Both the position numbers and the translations under genes were made by a program. The notes beneath the pieces were generated by a model that was given only the letters and a program-made list of their open reading frames with translations, was not told the origin of the DNA and did not search any database. A stretch of DNA of 64,000 nucleotides from Streptomyces caelestis (GTDB lineage: Bacteria; Actinomycetota; Actinomycetes; Streptomycetales; Streptomycetaceae): positions 1-64,000 of the forward strand of contig NZ_LGCN01000108.1 of NCBI RefSeq assembly GCF_001279005.1. Reading direction: 5' to 3'. Below, one piece after another: positions 42,992-50,696 of this stretch; the stretch's first letter is position 1, and the number at the start of each line of letters is the position of its first letter.

Positions 42992-43951
42992 ATGACTTCT
43001 ACCGCGCAGAGCAGCAGGTCCAGGACGAGGCACACCGGTGCGGCGGCCGTCGCGCTCACCGCCGCGGGGGCACTGCTCGCGGGCTGTTCCTCCTCCGGCG
43101 ACCCCTCGGACAACCCCCTCGACGGGCAGAAGGCCGAAGCCGGCACCGTCGTCGTCGGCTCCAACAACTTCGCCGAGTCCACCCTGCTCGCCGACATCTA
43201 CGGCGAGGCCCTCCGCGCCGCCGGCCTCAAGGTCGACTACAAGCACAACATCGGCAGCCGTGAGACGACGTACGGCCTGATGAAGAACGGCTCCCTCACG
43301 GTCCTGCCGGAGTACAACGGCTCCCTCCTCGCCTACCTCGACCCCGAGGCCGGACAGGAGTCCGCTCAGGCCGTGAACGAGGCCGTCAAGGCCAGGCTGG
43401 ACAAGTCGCTGACCCTGCTGGAGTCCTCGCCCGCCGAGAACAAGGACTCGGTCAGCGTCAACGCCGAGACGGCGGGCAAGCACGGCCTCACCGACGAATC
43501 GACCCTCGCCGACCTCAAGGACATGGCGCCGGAGCTGGTGATCGGCGGCTCGCCCGAGTTCCAGACCCGGCAGCAGGGACTCGAAGGTCTGGAGACCGTC
43601 TACGGCCTGACGTTCAAGTCGTTCAAGGCGCTCGACGCGGGCGGCCCGCTCACCCAGGCGGCGCTCAGCGGGAACGAGGTCCAGGCCGCGGACGTCTTCA
43701 CCACCGACCCGACCATCGTCAAGGAGAAGTTCGTCGTCCTGAAGGACCCGGAGAACCTCTTCGGCTTCGCCAACGTCACCCCGCTGGTATCCAAGGAGGG
43801 GCTGCCCCGGGAGGGCGTGGAGGCGCTGAACGCGGTCTCCGCGAAACTGGACACCGAGACCCTCCTCGACCTGGACGCCCAGGTGCAGCTGGAGAAGAAG
43901 GACCCGCTGGACGTGGCGAAGGCCTGGCTGAAGTCGGCCGGCCTGGACTGA
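42992..43951 (+). CDS. Quaternary-amine ABC transporter substrate-binding lipoprotein (OpuBC/OsmX-like)
   Basis: A 319-residue lipoprotein. The signal ends AAVALTAAGALLAGCSSSGD with lipobox LAGC. The mature protein is an OpuBC-type binding protein: GTVVVGSNNFAESTLLADIYGEALRAAGL (two pieces), YKHNIGSRETTYGLMKNGSLTVLPEYNGSLLAYL (two pieces), LVIGGSPEFQTRQQGLEGLETVYGL (two pieces), GNEVQAADVFTTDPTIV and NLFGFANVTPLV. Ligands of the family include glycine betaine, choline and carnitine. It is the last gene of the operon, 74 bp after the second permease. Its downstream hairpin separates it from the conservon. ATG 42992 is used; the weak ribosome-binding site GGATCGG lies just upstream. Confidence 0.92.
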   Translation: MTSTAQSSRSRTRHTGAAAVALTAAGALLAGCSSSGDPSDNPLDGQKAEAGTVVVGSNNFAESTLLADIYGEALRAAGLKVDYKHNIGSRETTYGLMKNGSLTVLPEYNGSLLAYLDPEAGQESAQAVNEAVKARLDKSLTLLESSPAENKDSVSVNAETAGKHGLTDESTLADLKDMAPELVIGGSPEFQTRQQGLEGLETVYGLTFKSFKALDAGGPLTQAALSGNEVQAADVFTTDPTIVKEKFVVLKDPENLFGFANVTPLVSKEGLPREGVEALNAVSAKLDTETLLDLDAQVQLEKKDPLDVAKAWLKSAGLD

Positions 43952-43957
43952 GCCCGC

Positions 43958-43987
43958 CCGGGGTGCGGCCGGCGGGCCGCACCCCGG
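43958..43987. terminator. Bidirectional terminator hairpin between transporter operon and conservon
   Basis: CCGGGGTGCGGCC (43958-43970) pairs perfectly with GGCCGCACCCCGG (43975-43987) around GGCG. It starts 7 bp after the binding-protein stop and ends 8 bp before the stop of the convergent GTPase gene. Confidence 0.8.
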
Positions 43988-43994
43988 AGGCCGT

Positions 43995-44591
43995 TCACCG
44001 CGCCGGGGCCGCCTGCGCGATCAGCCGGTCGATCAGCGCGATCAGCACGTCCCGGCACGACTCCCGCTCCCGCGCGTCGCACAGCAGCACGGGCACGCCG
44101 TCCGGCAGCGTCAGCGCCTCCCGGATGTCCTCGACCGGGTACGGGTGCTCCCCGTGGAAGCCGTTGACGGCGATCACGAACGGGATGCCCCGGCGCTCGA
44201 AGAAGTCGATCGCGGCGAAACTGGTCTTGGGCCTGCGCACGTCCACCAGGACCACCGCGCCCAGGGCGCCGACGGCCAGGTCGTTCCACATGAACCAGAA
44301 CCGCTGCTGCCCCGGCGTGCCGAAGAGGTACAGCACGAGGTCGTCCGAGACGCTGATCCGGCCGAAGTCCAGGGCGACCGTGGTGGCACGTTTCTCCTCG
44401 ACGCCGTTCAGGTCGTCGACGTCCAGGCCCGCCATGGTCAGCGGTTCCTCGGTGCGCAGCGGGACGATCTCGCTGACCGAGCCGACCATGGTCGTCTTGC
44501 CCACGCCGAAGCCACCGGCGATCAGGATCTTGACCGTGTCGGGTGCCGGACGCCCGGCGGACGCCCGCGCGGTGGTGTCAGAGCCGGCCAA
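43995..44591 (-). CDS. cvnD: Conservon GTPase-like protein CvnD
   Basis: A 198-residue Ras-like ATP/GTP-binding protein of the MglA/CvnD type. The P-loop is ILIAGGFGVGKTTMVGSV (K32), switch regions lie in DFGRISVSDDLVLYLFGTPGQQRFWFMWNDL (two pieces; the GTPGQ motif replaces DTAGQ), and the base-recognition region has LVDVRRPKTSFAAIDFF and IPFVIAVNGF (N-x-x-x form). The start appears to be TTG 44591, which overlaps the CvnC stop by 14 nt. Conservon proteins form a membrane-proximal complex that resembles eukaryotic G-protein signalling; CvnD is its nucleotide switch. It is the last gene of the operon. Confidence 0.9.
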   Translation of the reverse strand: MAGSDTTARASAGRPAPDTVKILIAGGFGVGKTTMVGSVSEIVPLRTEEPLTMAGLDVDDLNGVEEKRATTVALDFGRISVSDDLVLYLFGTPGQQRFWFMWNDLAVGALGAVVLVDVRRPKTSFAAIDFFERRGIPFVIAVNGFHGEHPYPVEDIREALTLPDGVPVLLCDARERESCRDVLIALIDRLIAQAAPAR

Positions 44592-44937
44592 GGCCCTCCC
44601 TCACTTTCTGCAGCAGATCCAGGTCCACGGTGGTGCGGTCGACGGGACGCGGCGGGCGGGCGGTGATCCGGCCCGCCTCCAGCAGGTCGCACAGCATGAT
44701 GACGACCACGCTCATGGGCAGGTCGAGACGCGCGGCGAGCTCGGCGACCGCCATCGGCTCGGCGCACAGCCGCAGGATCCGGGAGTGCTCGGGCTGCGGC
44801 CGGGCCGCCCCCTCGGGCTGCGGATCCGCCGCCGTCACCGTCGTGATGAGCGTGAAGTCGGCACGGCTGGGCCGGGTCCGGCCACCGGTCAGGGTGAACG
44901 GTCGTACGAGCCGGCCCGCCGAGTCGCTTCCGCCCAC
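44578..44937 (-). CDS. cvnC: Conservon DUF742 protein CvnC
   Basis: A 119-residue DUF742 protein. It has GRLVRPFTLTGGRTRPSRADFTLITTV (two pieces), the winged-helix-like EHSRILRLCAEPMAVAELAARLDLPMSVVVIMLCDLLEAGRI in pieces, and the terminal helix LDLLQKVREGLGRL. DUF742 proteins of conservons bind CvnD and CvnA in the cytoplasm. It starts at GTG 44937, one base after the CvnB stop region, and its end overlaps the CvnD start. All four genes appear co-transcribed. Confidence 0.92.
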   Translation of the reverse strand: MGGSDSAGRLVRPFTLTGGRTRPSRADFTLITTVTAADPQPEGAARPQPEHSRILRLCAEPMAVAELAARLDLPMSVVVIMLCDLLEAGRITARPPRPVDRTTVDLDLLQKVREGLGRL

Positions 44938-44938
44938 C

Positions 44939-45370
44939 TCACGCGCCGGGGTCGACGGCCGGCCCCGCGATGTCCCGCGGGGCCGCGCTGAGGTGCTCGC
45001 CTATCTTCTTCACCAGCATGTTCATCTGGTACGCCACCACGCCGACGTCCGCGCCCGGACCGGTCAGCACCACCAGGTGGGCGCCGGGACCGGCCGAGGT
45101 GAGGATCAGGTAGCTGTGCGCCATCTCGATGAGCGCCTGGCGCACCGGGCCGCCGCGGAAGTCCATGCTGACGCCCTTGCTGAGGCTCATCAGACCGGAC
45201 GCGGTCGCCGCCAGGCGTTCCGCGTCGTCCCGCAGGAATCCGGTGGACTTGCTCACCACCAGACCGTCCTCGGAGAGCACCACGGCCTGGTTCACGTCGG
45301 CGACCCGCTCGACGAGTCCGGTCAGCAGCTGGTCCAGCTGGGTGTGGGTGGCGGGGATGGGGCGTGTCAT
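44939..45370 (-). CDS. cvnB: Conservon roadblock/LC7 protein CvnB
   Basis: A 143-residue roadblock/LC7-fold protein: QLDQLLTGLVERVADVNQAVVLSEDGLVVSKSTGF (two pieces), LAATASGLMSLSKGVSMDFRGGPVRQALIEMAHSYLILTSAG in pieces and LVVLTGPGADVGVVAYQMNMLVKKIGEHL (two pieces). The family includes GTPase-activating partners such as MglB, so CvnB is likely the regulator of CvnD nucleotide turnover. Start ATG 45370. The 36-bp gap to the CvnA stop contains part of a tandem heptamer repeat. Confidence 0.93.
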   Translation of the reverse strand: MTRPIPATHTQLDQLLTGLVERVADVNQAVVLSEDGLVVSKSTGFLRDDAERLAATASGLMSLSKGVSMDFRGGPVRQALIEMAHSYLILTSAGPGAHLVVLTGPGADVGVVAYQMNMLVKKIGEHLSAAPRDIAGPAVDPGA

Positions 45371-45390
45371 GACGGTGTTCCTTCGTGAAC

Positions 45391-45425
45391 GGTCGGCGGT
45401 CGGCGGTCAGCGGTCGGCGGTCGGC
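45391..45425. repeat. Five tandem heptamers (GGTCGGC) over the cvnA stop codon
   Basis: The plus strand reads five consecutive copies of GGTCGGC, the third changed to GGTCAGC, followed by a partial copy. On the minus strand the altered copy creates the TGA (45409-45407) that ends cvnA. The array lies at the cvnA/cvnB junction, just before the cvnB ribosome-binding region. Confidence 0.85.
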
Positions 45426-47782
45426 GTCGGGGACCCGGCGGGAGCGGCGGGCACGTGCGCCGCCTCGTCCGTCTCGTCCGCGTCGTCCTGCGGTCCGGCC
45501 TCGTCGGTGTCGTCGTCCCGCGCCTGGGACGTGCCGCGCTGGAAGCCGGCGAGGGAGGAGGCGGCGTGTTCCGCGGTGAAGTCGCCGGAGTCGTCCTCGG
45601 CGTCCGGGACGGACTCCTCGCGGAGTTCGGCGGCCAGGCTGGTCTGCGGCACCCGGCGGGGGAGCGGGGTGAGCCCGTCCCGGCGGGGCGCGGGCGCCGG
45701 TGCGGCCGGCACGGCCGGTGCGGGGGCGGGCCGGACGGCGGTCGCCGACCGGGACGCCGCGGCCTGCCGCGCACCGGCGGTCACGGTCTCCTCGGGCCCG
45801 TCGTCCCTCCGGTCCTCCGCGCTCCCGGCGCGCGTCTCCCGCGGGCCGCCGGACGGCGTGTCCCGCACCACGATCTCGTGCGGGATCAGCACGATCGCCG
45901 TCGTCCCGCCGTACGGCGAGGAGCGCAGGGTCACGGAGATGCCGTGCCGGTGCGCGAGCTGGGAGATCACGAACACGCCGAGCCGGAGGTCGTCGGCGAG
46001 CGCCACCACGTCGAACTGCGGCGCCTTGGCCAACTGGGCGTTCAGGGAGGCGTAGTCGTCGTCCGACATGCCGAGGCCCCGGTCCTCGACCTCGACGGCG
46101 AGGCCCTTGGCCACCAGCGCCGCCCGCACCGTGACGGGGCTCGGCGCGGGCGAGTACACCGTCGCGTTGTCGATCAGCTCGGCCAGCAGGTGGATGACGT
46201 CGGCCACCGCGGGCGGGGCGAGCGACACCTCCTCCTCGGTGAGCACCTCCACCCGCTGGTACTCGGCGACCTCACCGACGGCGCTGCGCACGATGTCGAT
46301 CAGCGCGACCGGATCGCTCCAGGTACGGCCGGGGCGCTCACCGCTGACGATGACCAGGTTCTCCTCGTACCGGCGCAACTGGCTGGCCGTGGAGTCCAGT
46401 TCGTACAGACCCTTGAGGACCTCGGGGTCGGTGTGCCGGCGCTCCAGCGCGTCGAGCTTGCTGAGCTGGAGGTTGACCAGGTTCTGGCTCTGCCGCGCGA
46501 TGCCGAGGATGACCTTCTGGAAACCGCGCCGGGTGTCGGCGAGTTCGATCGCGGTGTGCACGGCCGTGCGCTGTGCGGTGTTGAACGCCTGCGCGACCTG
46601 GCCCAGTTCGTCGTGGCCGTAGTCCAGCGGGGTCGTCGCCGACTCCACGTCGACCTTCTCGCCCCGCTCCAGCCGGGCCACCACATCGGGCAGCCGTTCC
46701 TCGGCCAGGCCGAGGGTGGCCACCCGCAGACCGCGCAGCCGGCGGGACAGCGAGCGGGTGATGCGCCAGGACAGGCCGACGCACAGCAGCAGCGCGAGCA
46801 GTCCGGCGGCGCTCAGGGAGGCGGCCGTCAGCAGCAGACTGCGGGCCTCGTCGGCGCTGCGGACGAGCAGCGCGTCGGTCTGCTGCCGGATCAGGGCGGC
46901 GTACTGCGGGGAGACCCGGTCCATGGCCTCGGCCCACTGCTCCCGCAGGTCCGGCAGTTCGACGGCGTGCTTCTCGCCGGTGGGCGCGGTCGCCAGCACC
47001 TGGTCCTCGACCGCCTCCAGGGCACGCCACTCGGCGCTCTGCAGGATCCGCTCGGTCTGGACCTTGGTCTCGTCGCGCAGGGAGGGCATGATCTGGTCGT
47101 CGACCAGCCAGCGGCGGGTGTGCACCAGCTCCGCGAACTCGCCCCAGCCCTCCGCGTCCAGACGCCCGGAGGGCCAGGCGAGGGTGAGCCGCGCGTCCTC
47201 CTCGGAGACCAGCTCCGCCGCGTGCTCCAGCGAGACCAGGGGTCCGGCCTGCGAGGTCAGGTCCCCGTCGTCGACCTGGGAGAGTTCCCGGAAGGCGTGG
47301 ATCTGGTCGTCGATGATCGAGGTGTACTGGCCGAGCGCCTGCTCGGCGGTGATGTCGCTGGGGGCGTCCACCTGGTCCCGGTAGTACTCCAGGCTGCCCA
47401 CCGAGCCCAGCACCCCGTACATGTAGTCCGAGATGCGCGCCGGAGCCTCGGCGATCGCGTCCGCCTGACCGACCAGCTTCGCCACCGCGTCGTCGGTCTT
47501 CTTGCGCTGGTCCTCCAGGGCGGTCCGGGGGGTGTCCGGCTCGGCCAGCCACGCGGCGGTCAGCCGGCGCTCCTGCTGCAACGCCAGCGTGGCGTGCGTG
47601 CCCATCGCGCCGGTCGACCGGCTCAGTTCCGTCTGGGAACGCAGCTGCAGGCCCTCGGAGAACATCTGGATCGTCGTCAGGCCCCACATGCCGGCGAGGG
47701 TGACGCTGGGCACCAGGGCGAGGAGGAACAGCGAGAGGCGTATGGAGCCGAGACGGCGCCGGGCACCTGTCCGTGGAGACAT
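45407..47782 (-). CDS. cvnA: Conservon sensor-kinase-like protein CvnA
   Basis: A 791-residue membrane protein. After a first helix (IRLSLFLLALVPSVTLAGMWGL), residues about 35-325 form an external helical sensor of the nitrate/nitrite-sensing (NIT) type, e.g. ARISDYMYGVLGSVGSLEYYRDQV (two pieces). A second helix (LLLTAASLSAAGLLALLLCVGLSW) leads to a HAMP region, a dimerisation stretch without an obvious H-box histidine in the usual context (RGFQKVILGIARQSQNLVNLQLSKLDALERR, two pieces), and an HATPase domain with IHLLAELIDNATVYSPAPSPV, VEDRGLGMSDDDYASLN and LGVFVISQLAHRHGISV. The last 180 residues are disordered, Pro/Ala- and Asp/Glu-rich. It probably relays an external signal to CvnB-C-D. Confidence 0.92.
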   Translation of the reverse strand: MSPRTGARRRLGSIRLSLFLLALVPSVTLAGMWGLTTIQMFSEGLQLRSQTELSRSTGAMGTHATLALQQERRLTAAWLAEPDTPRTALEDQRKKTDDAVAKLVGQADAIAEAPARISDYMYGVLGSVGSLEYYRDQVDAPSDITAEQALGQYTSIIDDQIHAFRELSQVDDGDLTSQAGPLVSLEHAAELVSEEDARLTLAWPSGRLDAEGWGEFAELVHTRRWLVDDQIMPSLRDETKVQTERILQSAEWRALEAVEDQVLATAPTGEKHAVELPDLREQWAEAMDRVSPQYAALIRQQTDALLVRSADEARSLLLTAASLSAAGLLALLLCVGLSWRITRSLSRRLRGLRVATLGLAEERLPDVVARLERGEKVDVESATTPLDYGHDELGQVAQAFNTAQRTAVHTAIELADTRRGFQKVILGIARQSQNLVNLQLSKLDALERRHTDPEVLKGLYELDSTASQLRRYEENLVIVSGERPGRTWSDPVALIDIVRSAVGEVAEYQRVEVLTEEEVSLAPPAVADVIHLLAELIDNATVYSPAPSPVTVRAALVAKGLAVEVEDRGLGMSDDDYASLNAQLAKAPQFDVVALADDLRLGVFVISQLAHRHGISVTLRSSPYGGTTAIVLIPHEIVVRDTPSGGPRETRAGSAEDRRDDGPEETVTAGARQAAASRSATAVRPAPAPAVPAAPAPAPRRDGLTPLPRRVPQTSLAAELREESVPDAEDDSGDFTAEHAASSLAGFQRGTSQARDDDTDEAGPQDDADETDEAAHVPAAPAGSPTPTADR

Positions 47783-47833
47783 CGTGGTCCTAGAGCGGTC
47801 GGATGGTGGGAGGAGTACGCACGGCCGGGCCCG

Positions 47834-48844
47834 TCAGCGGGTTCCGTCGGCGGCGAACCCGGCGACCGAGTCCGCGTCGGCCTTCGTGACGAACGCCGGT
47901 CCGGTGAGCACGGGCGCGACCCCGCCGCCGCTGATGTTGCCGTTGGTCCGGTACAGCCACAGCGCGTCGACGGCGAGGTAGCCCTGGAGGTAGGGCTGCT
48001 GGTCGACGGCGAACTGGACGTTGCCGCCGCGCACGGCGTCCACCAGGTCCTCGTTGAGGTCGAAGGTGGCGACGTCGGCCTCGCTGTCCGCCTCCGCGAC
48101 GGCCTCGACCGCGGTGAGCGCGAAGTCCGCCCCGTTGGTGACCACCTCGTCGATGGTCTGGTCCTGCCGCAGCCGGGCGGTGATGATGCCGGAGACGGCG
48201 CGCATGTCGGTGCCGTCCACGTAGAGGTTCTCGGTCGTCCCGCCGAACGCCTTCTTCACGCCGGCGCAGCGGGCCTCCAGGGCGACGTTGCCACGCTCGT
48301 GGACGACGCACAGGGCGTGCTCGGCCTTCAGCTCGTCCAGCTTGTCGCCGACGGCCCGGCCCGCCACGCTCTCGTCCTGGCCGAAGAACTCCAGCAGCCC
48401 CGCCGACTTCCAGGCGTCGATACCGGAGTTGAGCCCCACCACGGGGATGTTCGCGGCCCGCGCCTCGTTGACCGGGCCCTTCATGGCCGCCGGTTTGGCC
48501 AGCGTCAGCGCGATGCCGTCGACGCCCTCGCGGACCGCCTCGCGGACCAGGTCGGCCTGCCCCGCCGGGTCCGGGTCGCTCACGTACGTCAGCTCGATGC
48601 CGTCCTTGGCGGCCGCCGCCTCGGCGCCCCTCTTCACCCGGTCCCAGAAGGCGTCGCCCTCGTCGCCGTGGGTCACCATCGTGACCTTGATCCGTCCGGC
48701 GCCGGAGCGGTTCGCGCCGTCGGAGTCCGAGGAGTCGTCGTCCGAACCGAGGACGGAGCAGCCGGTCGCCAGCAGACCGACGGCGGCTGCCAGCGCCGCC
48801 AGACGGCGTCTCGGAAGGCGGCGGGACGGGGGACGAGTGTTCAT
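47834..48844 (-). CDS. Periplasmic-binding-protein type 1 lipoprotein upstream of the conservon
   Basis: A 336-residue lipoprotein. The signal ends AALAAAVGLLATGCSVLG (lipobox ATGC). The mature part is a PBP1 sugar-binding fold: IKVTMVTHGDEGDAFWDRVKRGAEAAAAKDGIELTYVSDPDPAGQADLVREAVREGVDGIALTLA in pieces, then VVGLNSGIDAWKSAGLLEFFGQDESVAGRAVGDKL (two pieces) and DEVVTNGADFALTAVEAVAE. No ABC permease or ATPase for it is nearby. It ends 51 bp before cvnA on the same strand, so it likely presents a ligand to the CvnA external domain instead of transporting it. Start ATG 48844; the frame is open upstream to 49012 without a signal sequence. Confidence 0.85.
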   Translation of the reverse strand: MNTRPPSRRLPRRRLAALAAAVGLLATGCSVLGSDDDSSDSDGANRSGAGRIKVTMVTHGDEGDAFWDRVKRGAEAAAAKDGIELTYVSDPDPAGQADLVREAVREGVDGIALTLAKPAAMKGPVNEARAANIPVVGLNSGIDAWKSAGLLEFFGQDESVAGRAVGDKLDELKAEHALCVVHERGNVALEARCAGVKKAFGGTTENLYVDGTDMRAVSGIITARLRQDQTIDEVVTNGADFALTAVEAVAEADSEADVATFDLNEDLVDAVRGGNVQFAVDQQPYLQGYLAVDALWLYRTNGNISGGGVAPVLTGPAFVTKADADSVAGFAADGTR

Positions 48845-49105
48845 GAGGGGTGCGGACCTCGCTGTGCGGCCGAGCAAGAGCAGGGGGAGAGCACCGACGG
48901 AACCGCGGGGGGCGTGCGCCGAACGGGTGACTCTCGCTGGGCCGGAGCCAACCCTGTGGGACCACTGGTCGTCAAGTGAACAGCCACGTGAAGTGAGGCG
49001 ATGCTGCCGCATTGTGATGAACCGTGAGTACGCCGCGGCCGTTTGCCGCCGCCGAACCGAATGGACGGTACGGAACCGCTCCGGTCCCTCCCGCCCGTCC
49101 CCCGT

Positions 49106-49695
49106 TCAGCGCCGGCGCGGCCGCGGGGCCGGCGCGGCGCCCCCGGCGAGCACCAGGACGGCGGCGGCGCCGCCCGCGAACAGCGGGGCGAAGGACCCGG
49201 AGGGGCGGCCGCGGTGGTGCGCGCGCCGGGAGCGGCGGCGGACCCGGCGGCGCGGGGGCGCCCGCCGTCCGGGGACGCGGAGACGGTGAGGGGGCGCCGG
49301 ACTCCTCCGCGCCGGTTCTGCCGCCGCCTCCTTCCTCTTCCGCGGGGACACCACGTCCGGGCACGAGGAGCACGTGCCGGGAGTGCCGCCGTTCCGCCGC
49401 ACCGTGTACCGCACATGACGTCCCGTCCGGTCCGACGGCAGGGGCACCCGGAACCGGTGGGCGCCGTCCGGCAGCGCCGGGTCCGTCACCTCGGCGAACG
49501 GCTCCTCGGGCGGGTCGGACCAGGTGAGCGGCTTCGCCGGGTCGTCGCCGGGCTCCGTCAGGTGCGCACGGAACGTGCCGGCGTCCCCGCCCGGTCGCCG
49601 CCCTCGGGCGAGCGGGCCACGGCCCGGCTCACCGGATCCGCCGGCGCCACGAGGGCCGCCGCGAGCGCGGTGCGGTGCGCGGTCGTCCGGGACAT
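49106..49695 (-). pseudogene. Decayed lytic polysaccharide monooxygenase (chitin-binding type) gene
   Basis: A strong AAGGAGG ribosome-binding site precedes ATG 49695, which opens MSRTTAHRTALAAALVAPAD and PVSRAVARSPEGGDRAGT, the N-terminus of Streptomyces LPMO-like proteins. The signal/mature junction with the catalytic N-terminal histidine is missing, and the frame stops at 49558. In another frame the C-terminal half is readable: FRAHLTEPGDDPAKPLTWSD, HRFRVPLPSDRTGRHVRYTV, CSSCPDVV, then a scrambled Arg/Pro linker and a membrane anchor SGSFAPLFAGGAAAVLVLAGG. Most of the catalytic core between the two parts is deleted. The gene cannot make an active oxidase. 48845-49105 holds nothing else I recognise. 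Confidence 0.75.
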
Positions 49696-50007
49696 CCGGA
49701 CCGCCTCCTTCGGCGGGCGGGGAACGCGGGGAACTCCTCCGTGCCATGCGGCGCGAACGCCTGGCGCGTTCACCGCGCCGCCCGTCGTTCGGCCGCGGTC
49801 GGCCCGCCGTTCTCTTTTGCCCCCGCACCTGCCACACTTAGATACCGGACGTGCTGTTTTCTTTCGGAGCGCGCGTTCGTTACGCCCGGTACGTTCACGT
49901 TCGGGAGGATGCCCGCGCGATGGGTGTCGCCACAGCGTGAGTTATCGTGTACCAGGCGTGAAAACAAACAGCATGACCCGTTCCTTTCCGGCTCAGGAGT
50001 TCAGGCG
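49696..50007 (+). promoter_or_regulatory. Promoter region of the ScbR-like regulator with a distant inverted repeat
   Basis: A 312-bp region without a credible gene. A possible promoter is TTGCCC (49817-49822) with TAGATA 16 nt later (49839-49844). GTGCTGTTTTCTTTC (49851-49865) and GAAAACAAACAGCAT (49960-49974) match as inverted copies at 12 of 15 positions; both resemble the AT-rich half-sites bound by gamma-butyrolactone receptors, so autoregulation through two sites is possible. GGGAGG directly touching ATG 49909 is in frame with the regulator but is spaced too closely to serve as a start. Confidence 0.45.
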
Positions 50008-50655
50008 ATGGCGAGGCAGGTACGCGCCGAGCAGACCCGCGCGACGATCATCACGGCCGCCGCAGAGCTGTTCGACCGGCAGGGCTATGAATCGACCAGT
50101 CTCAGCGACATCGTCGAGCACGCCCAGGTCACCAAGGGGGCCCTCTACTTCCACTTCGCCGCGAAGGAGGACCTCGCCCACGCCATCCTGGAACTCCAGT
50201 CCGCCACCAGCCGCCGGCTGGCCAGGGACACCGAGCTCCGGGGGCACACCTCGCTGGAGGCGCTGATGCGCCTCACCTTCTGCATAGCCAGGATGTCGGC
50301 CGAGGACCCCGTCCTGCGGGCCGGACTGCGGCTCGCCACCGGCGGCACCCGGCCGCGCCCCCCGCTGAGCCATCCCTTCACCGAGTGGCTGGACATCGTC
50401 ACGGCCCGGCTCCTCGGCGCCGTCAAGGAGTCCGACGTCCACCCGGACGTCGACATCGACGTCGTGGCGCACTCCCTGGTCTGCTTCTTCGTCGGCACCC
50501 GCGTCGTCGGCCGCTCCCGCGAATCCGTCGCCCGGCAGCCCCGCCGTACGGCCGAGATGTGGCAGATCCTCATCCGGGGCCTGGTCCCCGTCACCCGGCG
50601 CGCCCGCTACCTCAGCCTGGCCGCGCGGCTGGAACGGGAGATCGCGCCGGTGTGA
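50008..50655 (+). CDS. TetR-family regulator, gamma-butyrolactone-receptor-like (ScbR/ArpA group)
   Basis: A 215-residue TetR-family protein. The N-terminal DNA-binding domain ARQVRAEQTRATIITAAAELFDRQGYESTSLSDIVEHAQVTKGALYFHFAAKEDLA (in pieces) is nearly the ScbR/ArpA consensus, including the QVTKGALYFHF recognition helix. The ligand half has LRAGLRLATGGTRPRPPLSHPFTEWLDIV (two pieces) and HSLVCFFVGTRVVGRSRE; a tryptophan in EWLDIV sits where the ligand-pocket tryptophan of these receptors is expected. No AfsA-type butyrolactone synthase gene is near, so it may be an orphan receptor or pseudo-receptor. ATG 50008 has AGGAG 9 nt upstream. Confidence 0.85.
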   Translation: MARQVRAEQTRATIITAAAELFDRQGYESTSLSDIVEHAQVTKGALYFHFAAKEDLAHAILELQSATSRRLARDTELRGHTSLEALMRLTFCIARMSAEDPVLRAGLRLATGGTRPRPPLSHPFTEWLDIVTARLLGAVKESDVHPDVDIDVVAHSLVCFFVGTRVVGRSRESVARQPRRTAEMWQILIRGLVPVTRRARYLSLAARLEREIAPV

Positions 50656-50696
50656 CCCGCGGCGCGCGACGGCCGGCGCGCGTTACGGTGAGCCGC

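Noticed and set aside
45455..48979. 1174-codon plus-strand frame over cvnA and the binding-protein gene
   Set aside because: Low-complexity shadow of two genes with clear domains and signal peptides.
49909..50007. Earlier start (ATG 49909) for the ScbR-like regulator
   Set aside because: GGGAGG directly abuts the ATG, too close to work, and the added residues are not part of the family.
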